43,911 nt of DNA from Sedimentisphaerales bacterium. Its GTDB lineage: Bacteria; Planctomycetota; Phycisphaerae; Sedimentisphaerales; Anaerohalosphaeraceae. The stretch spans positions 1-43,911 of the forward strand of contig JAFGPC010000087.1 of assembly GCA_016926155.1 (NCBI GenBank), read 5' to 3'. The first letter of the stretch is position 1; each line of letters opens with the position of its first letter. A program made the translations under genes and the position numbers. The notes below the pieces were generated by a model that did no database searches, had not been told where the DNA came from, and saw nothing but the letters and a program-made list of their open reading frames with translations. Positions 24,805 through 33,882 of the stretch are shown here, in pieces.

Positions 24805-27243
24805 TTATTCATGTTGTTTAAGATAGAGTACTATCGCCCCATCGATTGGAGACGCGAAAGCCGTTTGTCCGGAAAATGTCTCCATTTGGTCTTTCTTGAT
24901 CATCTGTTCCTTGCCGGGATCATACCACTCTACGGTGTAATACCCGGGGGCAATCTGTGCCGTGATTGGCCCATTTCCCTCCGGTCGGTAGATTAGATAT
25001 TCTCTTGCCGGGCAGGTCAGGCAATATCCCGTGGAAGAAAGATTCGGGCGAGGCTGCATCCTGGACAGGTTCATTCGATCGGCCCAGTAACGCGTGGCTC
25101 CAAGGCTTCGCCGCAATGGTTCATATTGTTCTTCGAAACGCCCCCCTAAAATCAATCCGTCATAAGGATCCATGAAGAGGGGATTGTGCCCGCGAAGGAA
25201 ACTTTTCCAGGCCCATGTCGCATTCCCCCCGATGCCCCAGAGATGGTCCGTATCGAGCAGGATAACCTTATTTCCTTCAGCCGCAGGCGGATTGTCACGA
25301 TATCCACCTTCCGGATTCGGGCTGATCCAATCAGCCGGACTGTCGAAGAGTGTCTGGTTTGATCCCCCTTTGTATTGGAATGTCATACCCACTGGATGCT
25401 GCTTGGGTTTAGATATCTCCACCTCTTTGATGAAGCGTATCATATGATACTGCCATGCGGTGGAAGGGGGATGGTTTTCATTGGAGATTTCGTATAGAAC
25501 ATTGTTCAGGTCATTCAGTGTATCAATGACCTTACGGACATAGGTTTGCTGAAGAGATAAAACTTTTTTATCCGCCAAGGTGTGGATTTCCAGACCTCTA
25601 TCATCCCCGTTGCTATCCCCGTTGATTCCATTGATATTGTTGTCTTTATGAAATGGGTGACCCTGCCATGCTCCGGGAGAAAACTGCATGGCCCAGCCTT
25701 CAAACAACATGATCGACACGTAAATCTCTCGACGATTTGCTTCGGCTACTCGCTGCCGCAAACGCCCAAAATACTCCGGATCGAATCGCGTCAAATCATA
25801 TTTTGGCTTGTCGTCCAGCGCATTTCCGGGTCCGGTTCGAAGCCATGGACTGGGGCATACATAATGGACAGCATCCCGTCGATTATTTTTAGTATTCCAT
25901 GTCCCCGGTTCCCAAGTCCAAAGCCGGATAAAGTTATGATGATAATCCTGCATCCAATCGAGATATTGGTTAAAGTTGAAAGCGGGTGGAGGATCTGTCG
26001 GTCCCATATCCAGTAGATTATTCCAGGTATGCGATCCGGTTAAATACACCGCTTTGCCGCTTCCATCGGTAAAATAACGAGGATTGGACGGATGGGTGCA
26101 CAATGGACCTGGAGCGCCGGTGATAGATTGCCCGATCATGCCCAGAAACCGGCTCCAGATTTTGTTGTCGATCGTTTTATCCGATTGATCCATGCCAAGA
26201 CGGACGATAACCATTTGCCATTCGGGAATAACAAACATCTTGTTGTTATTATACCCCGATGCGGAGAACGTTCCTGGCGGTGCTTCCGGCCACAGTCTTT
26301 CGCCATCCGGGCAAATTCCGTTGGTCCACCAGTTGTATCCATAAACACCGCGGCCGTCGATTCCGCTCTCAAAATGGCCCAAGGGCATAGACACCGGGAC
26401 ATGGTTTTGCGTAGCCTGATCGATCCAGTCGGCGCTGATTAATTGCAGGCCGTCCCAAAAACCTCGATTCAAAAACAAATGCCCGAACCGGGCCATCTGT
26501 CGGGCCGAGATTTGGATGTGTTTATTACTGTTGCCCGAACCTCCGTTGATAGCTATCCCATTGGTAATGGTAAATTCGCCCCAGCTCCACTGGGTAGGAT
26601 TCATGCCGATGGGATCAGCAATCCGACGCTTGAAAAGATCTTCGATCTTTTCTGCGGCAATCTGCGTGAGAATATTTCCAAACTGGTTCATGGCCGAATC
26701 CCAGTAGGCATATTTCTTGCCCGGTGCAAACAGGGGATCACCGGTAAGAAAAGGAGTGGAACTGGGGCCGTGTGTATATCCATTTTTGGGTTCATCGTCT
26801 TGCGCGCGATATCCACTGGTCATCGTTGTGAAGTGTTCCAAGGTGACATCGGCAAAGTGGTCTTTCATGTCAGGTACAATGTCGACTGCTTGAGTGTCCA
26901 GAGTTGCCTTGCCGTCATCAATTAGCAGACCCAGCACCGTGCTTGTGAAAGATTTGGTCATAGACCAGACGCCATGCACCTTGTCGATGTTGTCCCCCTT
27001 GTGAATAAGTACCCCATTTCGAATGATCACTAATTCGCGAACGCCGTCCCGACCGGAATTGGCAGTAAGATACTTCACTGCTTCTTGAAGAGAAGCTGTG
27101 TCAATCCCTTGCTCTTGGGGAGAACTTTGAAGCCAATCCTCCCGGGGAAAATGCATGGGAGAAGAAACAAGAACCGAACGAGAGAAGAACAAGAAACTGA
27201 AATAGAATAACAAAAAAAACGAAACATAGTTCTTTTTATGCAT
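24805..27243 (-). CDS. Secreted fusion: beta-lactamase-family serine hydrolase plus TIM-barrel glycosidase-like domain
   Basis: The 812-aa exported protein has two enzyme-like halves. Residues about 35-375 are a class C beta-lactamase/transpeptidase-type serine hydrolase: nucleophile motif S94MTK, a YWDSAMNQFG segment at the second motif, FSASGYNNN at the third. Members include carboxylesterases and peptidases. Residues about 382-720 are a (beta/alpha)8 barrel related to DUF4038/GH5-like proteins, with VLYEISNENH carrying the acid/base Glu and VILLDTDHLWGIGGN at the position of the second carboxylate, here Asp. The end (REYLIYRPEG ... YYTVEWYDP) matches the putative collagen-binding domain (PF12904) common behind such barrels. 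GAGGGG precedes the ATG. A protein that removes an ester and cleaves a glycan is an inference. Confidence 0.75.
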   Translation of the reverse strand: MHKKNYVSFFLLFYFSFLFFSRSVLVSSPMHFPREDWLQSSPQEQGIDTASLQEAVKYLTANSGRDGVRELVIIRNGVLIHKGDNIDKVHGVWSMTKSFTSTVLGLLIDDGKATLDTQAVDIVPDMKDHFADVTLEHFTTMTSGYRAQDDEPKNGYTHGPSSTPFLTGDPLFAPGKKYAYWDSAMNQFGNILTQIAAEKIEDLFKRRIADPIGMNPTQWSWGEFTITNGIAINGGSGNSNKHIQISARQMARFGHLFLNRGFWDGLQLISADWIDQATQNHVPVSMPLGHFESGIDGRGVYGYNWWTNGICPDGERLWPEAPPGTFSASGYNNNKMFVIPEWQMVIVRLGMDQSDKTIDNKIWSRFLGMIGQSITGAPGPLCTHPSNPRYFTDGSGKAVYLTGSHTWNNLLDMGPTDPPPAFNFNQYLDWMQDYHHNFIRLWTWEPGTWNTKNNRRDAVHYVCPSPWLRTGPGNALDDKPKYDLTRFDPEYFGRLRQRVAEANRREIYVSIMLFEGWAMQFSPGAWQGHPFHKDNNINGINGDSNGDDRGLEIHTLADKKVLSLQQTYVRKVIDTLNDLNNVLYEISNENHPPSTAWQYHMIRFIKEVEISKPKQHPVGMTFQYKGGSNQTLFDSPADWISPNPEGGYRDNPPAAEGNKVILLDTDHLWGIGGNATWAWKSFLRGHNPLFMDPYDGLILGGRFEEQYEPLRRSLGATRYWADRMNLSRMQPRPNLSSTGYCLTCPAREYLIYRPEGNGPITAQIAPGYYTVEWYDPGKEQMIKKDQMETFSGQTAFASPIDGAIVLYLKQHE

Positions 27244-27286
27244 GACACACCCCTCTCTCTTACATAAGGTAAAAACCTTTGATCGT

Positions 27287-27314
27287 ATTATACGATTTCA
27301 GATAACCTTTTCAA
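27287..27314 (-). promoter_or_regulatory. Strong sigma-70 promoter of the fusion enzyme operon
   Basis: Read on the minus strand TTGAAA is followed after 16 bases by a perfect TATAAT. It lies about 45 bases before the start of the serine hydrolase-TIM barrel gene. An AAGGT/ACCTT hairpin with an A/T loop follows in the leader (about 27265-27279). Confidence 0.65.
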
Positions 27315-27393
27315 GAGAACCACAGGAAATATCGGACTGCCAAAGTGTCTTATTAGAATAAAAGGACTTTAGGGTACTAAGGTTTAGACATGA

Positions 27394-28857
27394 TTAACTG
27401 TCCGGGGTGGCCGGTTTTTTCTCGGACGGTTTTTCTTTAGATTCCTCCCCGGCCTGTATTGTCAGGATTACTCGTCGATACGAGAAAAGATTCGGTTCGC
27501 CGTTATCCTGGAGTTGAAGAATGATATGGATGGTCTTGCCCGTCTCATCCTGAGGTGTTACAAGCGTTGTTGTCGGAGTATCCGGTCCCGTCAACTGAAT
27601 CGTTTTATTGCTTGTTCCCGCTTCCGGATAAGGGAACCAAAGATAGGTAATGGTGTTACTATCCGGATCCTTTGAACCTTCTGCCGAAAGAGTTACTTTC
27701 ACGCCCGGCTCAGCACTGATGTGGATCACTTCCTTGCCATCGAGACCGTTCACCACGGCAATCGGATTATGATTGGCCTGGTTTGGATCTGTCACGCACC
27801 AGTCCATCCTTGCGGCAAAATCATACTGATACGCTTGACGCCATCTCCAGATTGTGGCTTGATCGGTCGTCTCTGTGATACCATTATCTGCCGTTACCGT
27901 ATCGCGCGAGCTTCGAACATTCGTCCAGATCGGCCGGGTTTCGGCATAGGTCTGATGCAGGATGTATCGGCCCCCCCAGCCCCCATATGACGGATTGATA
28001 TGGCTGCCCAGGCCATTATCGATCAATCCCAGAAACGAAGGAGTATCTCCTTCCATAATATACTCCAACTGAGGGTACAATTGTCCGAGGGGGCCATGTC
28101 CTTTGATAATATTCTCTTCGAGCCAGGGATTGTCTACCAGAGCGAATTTATGCATGGGCCCGTTCTTATAGAATCGATCTCCACTGATCCCTGTCCATGT
28201 AGCCTTGTGATATTCGTAATGATCCACACTGCTGGGTGAGACGATGTAAAACAGCTTGGGAAAAGTCAGCCGCATCCATCGTCCGGAATCGTCCTGATCG
28301 GAAATGGAATAGACCCGTAGTTTGGAGACAAAGTTATCCACTTCGTCGGTACTGCGCGAATTTTTAACATCCCAGAGAGCCTGGGCCAGACAGTTCCCCC
28401 CACCCCAGACCGTTACCCAAACCGGTCTCTTGTCCTTTTTGTCTACCGCATTGATGATATGTCGAGAACCATCAGAGCTTTTATTGGCACCTACCCCCTT
28501 CATTCCGAATTCCGGTCGGCCAGACTTGACCACGGAGGTGAGCTGCTCCACTGTTGGATAACCCGGTGCGTGTTTTAGCAGATTCTCTCGTACCTTCCCG
28601 AAAGCCTCAATTCGCTCGAGAATCTTTTCCGGAGCCACCTTGTCCTGTAGCCAGACAGAGGTGGTTGCAATCAGCCCTTCCACCTCAAATTCATTGGAAT
28701 AGACCAGAAATCGAACCATCGATTGTTCGTCGTCGGGTTCATTGGAAATATCGGTCAGTACAATGATCCTTGTCTGGTCTCCCGAACAGACTGAAATCCA
28801 TGGAAAAACCATTATAAACGTTATACTCAGTACAAACCAACTGAGAACACGGGCCAT
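27394..28857 (-). CDS. Secreted DUF1593/Sde182-type nucleoside hydrolase-like protein
   Basis: The 487-aa product has a signal peptide (VLSWFVLSITFIMVFPWISVCSG) and a DUF1593 domain with a nucleoside hydrolase fold: VLTDISNEPDDEQS carries the Asp cluster, VWGGGNCLAQALWDV, and GGWGGRY near the end of the domain. Residues about 385-475 form the Ig-like C-terminal domain of Sde182-type proteins (EPGVKVTLSAEGSKDPDSN), followed by a Lys/Glu/Pro-rich tail. The cellulose-binding reference protein Sde_0182 gives the family name; activity is not established. The start is placed 36 codons inside the longest frame because GGAAGG stands 8 bases upstream and the signal peptide then begins properly with MARVLS. 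It has its own 150-base gap to the next gene. Confidence 0.72.
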   Translation of the reverse strand: MARVLSWFVLSITFIMVFPWISVCSGDQTRIIVLTDISNEPDDEQSMVRFLVYSNEFEVEGLIATTSVWLQDKVAPEKILERIEAFGKVRENLLKHAPGYPTVEQLTSVVKSGRPEFGMKGVGANKSSDGSRHIINAVDKKDKRPVWVTVWGGGNCLAQALWDVKNSRSTDEVDNFVSKLRVYSISDQDDSGRWMRLTFPKLFYIVSPSSVDHYEYHKATWTGISGDRFYKNGPMHKFALVDNPWLEENIIKGHGPLGQLYPQLEYIMEGDTPSFLGLIDNGLGSHINPSYGGWGGRYILHQTYAETRPIWTNVRSSRDTVTADNGITETTDQATIWRWRQAYQYDFAARMDWCVTDPNQANHNPIAVVNGLDGKEVIHISAEPGVKVTLSAEGSKDPDSNTITYLWFPYPEAGTSNKTIQLTGPDTPTTTLVTPQDETGKTIHIILQLQDNGEPNLFSYRRVILTIQAGEESKEKPSEKKPATPDS

Positions 28858-28980
28858 AACGAATGCCTTCCACAATATACATTTCACAATCACATTAAAC
28901 ATGTATTCTACCACCTCAAGTTGATTCAGGCAATGCAAATCGTAGTACTGTGTCATTTCATGCATAAGTCCATCTTATAC

Positions 28981-29007
28981 TAAAATCTGTGGTCTGAACG
29001 CCGATAA
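28981..29007 (+). promoter_or_regulatory. Sigma-28 (FliA-type) promoter of the hybrid kinase
   Basis: TAAAATCT, an 11-base spacer and GCCGATAA. The -10 element equals the sigma-28 consensus at all eight positions, the spacer has the standard length, and the -35 keeps the TAAA core. Transcription would start near 29015, about 150 bases before the kinase ATG. No sigma-28 gene lies in the window. Confidence 0.6.
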
Positions 29008-29014
29008 AGGCTCT

Positions 29015-29168
29015 TCTATAGTGCGTTTGTTGAACCGCCTAAATGATAGATAGGAATTAAGCCCGACCATCTACAAGTCGATAAATCGGGTGAAAGATTG
29101 AACACAGACTTTCTGTGTTGGGGGTTCCGGTTAGGCACTTGTGAAGATCGTTAGCGGGGATATACCGA
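29015..29168 (+). promoter_or_regulatory. Structured 5' leader of the hybrid kinase
   Basis: The leader holds a perfect eight-base hairpin (AACACAGA-CTT-TCTGTGTT, 29101-29119), a CCCGA/TCGGG pair (29062-29090), and the block TTGAACCGCCTAAA (about 29030-29043) also seen before the giant gene. It does not fit a riboswitch class I know. No T run follows the hairpin, so it is not an ordinary terminator. Confidence 0.35.
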
Positions 29169-31814
29169 ATGACCTTATCATTGCGAGTAAAAGTTCTGTT
29201 TGGCTTGATGTGTGTGCTGGGATTTTATCTGCTTCTTCAGTATGGAATTCAACGTTTGGTGATAACTCCCGGCTTTGAGCAGCTTCAACAACAGGAAGCG
29301 GTAAAGGACCTCCATCGCTGCGAAGATGCGATCCATCGTGAAATTTATCATTTAAGCACTCTGGCCAAAGACTGGTCTCAATGGGATGATACCTGTCATT
29401 TTGTAGAAGACACGAAAGGTCCATATGTTCAAGCCAACCTCCTGGATGAAACCTTTGTCGGAGCCCGATTAAACCTCATGTTTTTCTATGACACCAGGGG
29501 AAAGCCGATCTGGGGTAGAGTATATGATTTTAGGAATGAGTGCTCTATTGAAGACGAGTACATAACAGATCAATTCACCAATGATTATGATTGGCTCCTG
29601 CGGCATGACTCATTGGAAAGCAGTATTGAAGGAATCCTCCAAACCGGCATTGCCCCTATGCTTCTCTGTTCCAAACCCATAATAAACAGCAACGGCGAAG
29701 GGCTCATTCACGGCACTTTGATTATGGGACGATTTCTTGATGATGTCGAGGTTGCCGGGCTCTCGAAACAAATCCGGGTGCCTTTCGCGTTGCTTGATTT
29801 AAAGACCGGTTATAGTTCACTGGAAAAGAGGGGATTAGATCAGTTACGATCCGGTTGTAAACATCTGATACAATCCGGCCCCGATCATATGTTGCAGATC
29901 TATACGATAATGCCCGATATCCACGGCCAATCGAACTTTCTTTTGGAGGCTAAAGTGCCGGCTAGGATTCTGGCCAAAGGGCAGGTTACGATTGCATTCG
30001 CGTTCTTATCCGTCATCGGAGTCATTCTTGTTACGTTGATCGCGATTTATACGATCTTGCGATGGATTGTTCTGTCACGGATTGATAAACTGGGCTCGGA
30101 ATTGAGTCGTATCTCGTGTTCGCGTAATCTATCCGACCGTATTCAAAACATGGGAACCGATGAAGTTGGCCGACTGGGTCATGGTATCAACAGGATGTTG
30201 GATCAGTTGGAGCTGGCTCATGCGGAACTGCAGGAATCGGGACAACGATTGTCTTTGCACTTCGACCAGACTCCGCTTGGTGTAGTCGAATGGAATATGG
30301 ACTTCGAAGTCATTCGATGGAATCCCGCGGCGGAAAGAATTTTTGGATATTCCAAACCCGAAATTCTCGGGCGGTGTGGTTTGGAACTGATTGTACCGGA
30401 TCACGAATGCGAGAAGGTTTCTGCCGTATGGAGCGATCTGTTGAAAAATCATGGAGGGACGCGAAGCATTATCGAAAACAGGACAAAAAATGGCCATATA
30501 CTGGTTTGTGAATGGTATGATACACCACTTGTCGATGGGGAAGGTTGTGTGGTTGGCATAGCGTCCCTGGTGCATGACATTACACTCGAACATGAAACGA
30601 AAATGCAATTACGCCAGGCCAAAATCGCGGCGGAAGAAGCCAACCGATCCAAAAGTCTTTTCCTGGCCAATATGAGCCATGAGATACGTACCCCCATGAA
30701 CGCGATTATTGGGTTTAGCGATCTTCTGGTTGAAGAGCCATTGAATCCTTCTCAATGCGATTATGTGGAAACCATCCAATCCAGTGCACAGAATCTTTTA
30801 GGCATTATCGATGACATTTTAGATTTATCGAAAGTGGAAGCCGGTCAACTGAAGATCGAATACGAATCCTGTAATCTGTCACAGATTCTGGATACGATTG
30901 GATCCATGCTTCATCCTCGGGCACAAGAAAAATCCATTCGTTTTGCGATCCATCGTAGTTCAGCGGTGCCGGACCGAATTGTTACCGATTCGTTGAGGCT
31001 CCGACAGTGTCTGGTCAATCTTATCGGGAATGCGATTAAGTTTACCGAACAGGGACATGTATATACAGATGTGGCTTTGGAACAAATCGACAATCAGGCC
31101 TTTCTTCGGTTTGATATCGAGGATACGGGAATCGGTATTGCTCCGGAGCGTTTGGAGGCGGTTTTTGATTCCTTCACACAAGCCGATGGTAAAACCTCTC
31201 GACAATTCGGAGGAACCGGTCTGGGCCTGACGATTACACGGCGATTGGCGGAATTGATGGGAGGATCCGTTTCCGTCTCAAGCAGGCTCAATGAAGGGTC
31301 GGTTTTTACCTTTCGGATCCCTCTGGTTACTGAGGATCACGGCGATCCGTCATTAGAGCAAAACACAAAGCCGATACACTATGAAAAAAAAACAGAATCA
31401 GAATACACGCACTTTTCCGGACATGTATTGGTTGTGGAAGACGTTTCCGCCAACCAGATTCTTATCCAATCCATTCTTCGGCGTCTCGGGCTTGAAGTCG
31501 TACTTGTTGACAATGGTCAAAAAGCGTTGGAAGTGGTTCAACAAAAGTCGTTTGATTTGATCCTGATGGACATGCAAATGCCTGTAATGAGCGGCTATGA
31601 AGCGACTCGAGCTCTAAGGGAAAATGGTGATAAAACTCCGATCATTGCCTTTACGGCACATGCTCTTAAAGGAGACCGTGAGAAATGTATGAAAGCCGGT
31701 TGTGATGATTATCTGGCAAAACCGGTACGACTCGAGGAAATCATAACAATTTGCAGACGCTACTTCATATCTGATCCTTCCGCCACGAAAAACATCGGCT
31801 CCAATTCCCGGTAA
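29169..31814 (+). CDS. Hybrid sensor histidine kinase (CHASE4-HAMP-PAS-HisKA-HATPase-REC)
   Basis: The 881-aa inner-membrane sensor has helix 1 at about residues 6-28, a CHASE4-type extracytoplasmic sensor (about 30-265, LAKDWSQWDDT signature), helix 2 at 272-300, HAMP (about 301-355), PAS (about 358-480, FDQTPLGVVEWN), HisKA with phospho-acceptor His504 in NMSHEIRTPMN, a HATPase domain (605-720; NLIGNAIKFTE, DTGIGIAPE, GGTGLGL), and a C-terminal receiver (751-870) with phospho-acceptor Asp801 in LILMDMQMP and Lys in DDYLAKPV. All kinase motifs are intact. It is an orphan: no response regulator or transfer protein is adjacent, so it probably signals to a distant partner. CHASE4 ligands are unknown. 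The sigma-28-like promoter hints at a link to motility. Confidence 0.92.
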   Translation: MTLSLRVKVLFGLMCVLGFYLLLQYGIQRLVITPGFEQLQQQEAVKDLHRCEDAIHREIYHLSTLAKDWSQWDDTCHFVEDTKGPYVQANLLDETFVGARLNLMFFYDTRGKPIWGRVYDFRNECSIEDEYITDQFTNDYDWLLRHDSLESSIEGILQTGIAPMLLCSKPIINSNGEGLIHGTLIMGRFLDDVEVAGLSKQIRVPFALLDLKTGYSSLEKRGLDQLRSGCKHLIQSGPDHMLQIYTIMPDIHGQSNFLLEAKVPARILAKGQVTIAFAFLSVIGVILVTLIAIYTILRWIVLSRIDKLGSELSRISCSRNLSDRIQNMGTDEVGRLGHGINRMLDQLELAHAELQESGQRLSLHFDQTPLGVVEWNMDFEVIRWNPAAERIFGYSKPEILGRCGLELIVPDHECEKVSAVWSDLLKNHGGTRSIIENRTKNGHILVCEWYDTPLVDGEGCVVGIASLVHDITLEHETKMQLRQAKIAAEEANRSKSLFLANMSHEIRTPMNAIIGFSDLLVEEPLNPSQCDYVETIQSSAQNLLGIIDDILDLSKVEAGQLKIEYESCNLSQILDTIGSMLHPRAQEKSIRFAIHRSSAVPDRIVTDSLRLRQCLVNLIGNAIKFTEQGHVYTDVALEQIDNQAFLRFDIEDTGIGIAPERLEAVFDSFTQADGKTSRQFGGTGLGLTITRRLAELMGGSVSVSSRLNEGSVFTFRIPLVTEDHGDPSLEQNTKPIHYEKKTESEYTHFSGHVLVVEDVSANQILIQSILRRLGLEVVLVDNGQKALEVVQQKSFDLILMDMQMPVMSGYEATRALRENGDKTPIIAFTAHALKGDREKCMKAGCDDYLAKPVRLEEIITICRRYFISDPSATKNIGSNSR

Positions 31815-31914
31815 TCTTTGCTCATTGTAAGGCCAAACAGTATACTTCCTGGCTTCAAGCTGAATCATTTTCCTCCTTGTGCATTTACAGCGGAGACACG
31901 GCTTGCCGGATGAG

Positions 31915-32814
31915 TTATGCTACGGCATTGAGTTGAATAGGGCCTTCACTGGATATGGAGGTGTTTGCTGGGAAATCCCTGTAAGCGCGGAGGCGTTGAC
32001 CAGGACGGACTGTTCGAGTAGGCTTTCGTCCTTGTGCAGGTTCTGTTGTGCCGGAATCCAAGGCCTTTCTAAGCCGGGCAACTTCGCTGTCGAAGGCTTG
32101 CCGTAGCGTTTCCAGACTGGTGGGTTCGGTGTCCAGTGCAAGCTTGATCGCTTGGGCTGAATGCGCTTCGATTGAACCGCGGTCCACACCGGTTTGCATA
32201 TACCGGCTTGTTCGATCCACCGCATCCTGGAGATGATCCAGAAATGCTATCGGTCGAGTTGATCCCGATCGCGAAAACTCATCGGCGGCATGGTTGAGGG
32301 TATCGGTGATCTGATCCTGCAGTTGAGAAAGGATTTCGATCTGCTGGGCGGACAAATTTCCGAAAAGAGTCGCATCAGAAACGTGTTTATGGATTATATC
32401 GACCAGACGGTTTAATGTTTGCTCGTAAGAATCAGTTTCCGATCCGGCGTCTGACGGAGTCGTTTCCTTCTCATCAGATACCCCGTCTTGGCCTGTTTGT
32501 TGGTACGACGGCTGCCGGGTAACCCGGTCGTTGGTTTGCCGGTAAGTATGCTCAATCCGATTTTTCCTGTCTACATTATAGGAATTACTTGAGGATTCCG
32601 TCTCTACAGCATCGAGTTTCTGGAAGCGGACTGTGTTGACATAATTCGCCGCTGAAGCCAGGGCCTCCAGCCAGGCCACTTCCTGGACTGAACCCTGGTC
32701 GACCGGTTCAACAGACTTAACCGGTTCGACCGGTGTATCAGGATCGCCTTGATGCAAAAACCGCACCAATACATATCCCGGCGTCCCAATTTGTCCCACC
32801 GCACCAATCAGCAT
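31915..32814 (-). CDS. Unrecognised hydrophilic protein downstream of rnfB
   Basis: I do not recognise this 299-aa protein. It begins MLIGAVGQIGTPGYVLVRFL, then has a Pro/Val-rich stretch, a low-complexity charged region (residues about 75-140, many Ser, Thr, Gln, Asn, Asp), a helical region that looks like a coiled coil (about 145-260, NLSAQQIEILSQLQDQITDT), and ends with basic PTRTVRPGQRLR and IQLNAVA. No Cys or metal motif and no clear signal peptide. The longest frame starts 46 codons earlier, but GGGAGA stands 7 bases before this ATG and a sigma-28-like promoter lies just upstream. A structural or assembly protein, perhaps flagellar, is possible; nothing proves it. Confidence 0.55.
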   Translation of the reverse strand: MLIGAVGQIGTPGYVLVRFLHQGDPDTPVEPVKSVEPVDQGSVQEVAWLEALASAANYVNTVRFQKLDAVETESSSNSYNVDRKNRIEHTYRQTNDRVTRQPSYQQTGQDGVSDEKETTPSDAGSETDSYEQTLNRLVDIIHKHVSDATLFGNLSAQQIEILSQLQDQITDTLNHAADEFSRSGSTRPIAFLDHLQDAVDRTSRYMQTGVDRGSIEAHSAQAIKLALDTEPTSLETLRQAFDSEVARLRKALDSGTTEPAQGRKPTRTVRPGQRLRAYRDFPANTSISSEGPIQLNAVA

Positions 32815-32860
32815 TTTTGTCTCCCATACAAAGGCGCACCCCTTCCGCCCTTTATACTTT

Positions 32861-32888
32861 TCATCGTCTAAACCACGATCAAACTTAA
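32861..32888 (-). promoter_or_regulatory. Weaker sigma-28-like promoter of the unrecognised gene
   Basis: On the minus strand TTAAGTTT (seven of eight to TAAAGTTT) is followed by a 12-base spacer and GACGATGA (six of eight to GCCGATAA). The predicted start lies about 38 bases before the ATG at 32814. The spacer is one base longer than usual. Confidence 0.3.
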
Positions 32889-32982
32889 CTGTTACAGTCG
32901 GATACCGTACTTTTTCGGATTGCGGGATGGATAAAGGAGCCGAAAACAGCATTGAAAACAGTGTAGCAGTGCCGTTTCGAGA

Positions 32983-33870
32983 TTATGTTTTGGCGGTCTG
33001 CGGTTTTTCTCCGGCAGGACGGGGCTCGGGAGCATTTTTTCCACGAAAGACGATCACGCCGGTGGGGCATTTATACATGGCCGTTTCACTAGCCTGGTCC
33101 GGCTCGTAGCGGTCGTATGCCATCCGTGCGACATTATCCTGGACAGTAAACAGATCGGTCTGTTTGGCACAAAGTCCGCAGCCGATGCAGCCCACTTTGC
33201 ACATGGACCGGGTTATTTTTCCGCTTTCACGACTTCGGCAGGCGACCACCATCATGTTCTCATGCGTAAACGGGACCATCTCGATCAAGTTCCGCGGGCA
33301 AGCCTTGACACAAGCGGTGCAGCCAGTGCATTTTTCGTAATCCACTGTTGCCAGACCATCGATCATATGCAACGCGTCGAATTTACAGGCCTGTACACAA
33401 TCACCGAATCCCAAACAGCCGAACTTACAAGCCTGTACATTGGCAACGGCATTAGCGGCCGTACAGCTTGGGATGCCAGTATATGATGCATAAAATTCTT
33501 TGTCTTCGGTATGACTGCGGCAATGAACCACTGCCCGGGCCGGAACAGAACTTTGCCCCATGGAAAGACTAAGAATAGCTGCGATTTTATTGGCTACTTC
33601 CGACCCGCCCGGAGAACATCTGCCCAGCAGTTCCGGATTGGCTACTACACCCTTGGCGTAGGAGCTGCAGCCGGCAAAGCCGCATGCGCCACAGTCGATT
33701 TTCGGCAGTGCTTCGTATACTTGTTCGATCTTTGGATCTACCTGCACTTTGAGCTTAATGCTGGCGATCAGAAGAACCAGTGCAAAGGTCGCTCCCAGTC
33801 CGACCATCGTTACGGCAGCCAGACCGGCCTGCTGCCACAATTCCGTAATTTCGGCAAGTATTGTCATCAT
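32983..33870 (-). CDS. rnfB: Rnf complex ferredoxin-type subunit RnfB
   Basis: The 295-aa subunit takes electrons from ferredoxin and passes them into the membrane complex. It has an N-terminal membrane helix (about residues 17-38), the CGACGFAGC...C cluster motif that defines RnfB (about 60-85), a further cysteine set, and ferredoxin-like repeats: CLGFGDCVQACKF, CTGCTACVKACP and CKVGCIGCGLC. A short Pro/Lys-rich tail follows. It is the last rnf gene; its start lies 12 bases beyond the rnfA stop. The cluster supply suits an anaerobe coupling Fd oxidation to NAD reduction with ion export. Confidence 0.92.
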   Translation of the reverse strand: MMTILAEITELWQQAGLAAVTMVGLGATFALVLLIASIKLKVQVDPKIEQVYEALPKIDCGACGFAGCSSYAKGVVANPELLGRCSPGGSEVANKIAAILSLSMGQSSVPARAVVHCRSHTEDKEFYASYTGIPSCTAANAVANVQACKFGCLGFGDCVQACKFDALHMIDGLATVDYEKCTGCTACVKACPRNLIEMVPFTHENMMVVACRSRESGKITRSMCKVGCIGCGLCAKQTDLFTVQDNVARMAYDRYEPDQASETAMYKCPTGVIVFRGKNAPEPRPAGEKPQTAKT

Positions 33871-33882
33871 TCGTTTCGATAC

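Noticed and set aside
29015-29168. c-di-GMP riboswitch in the kinase leader
   Set aside because: The GEMM core sequences are absent; only generic hairpins are seen.
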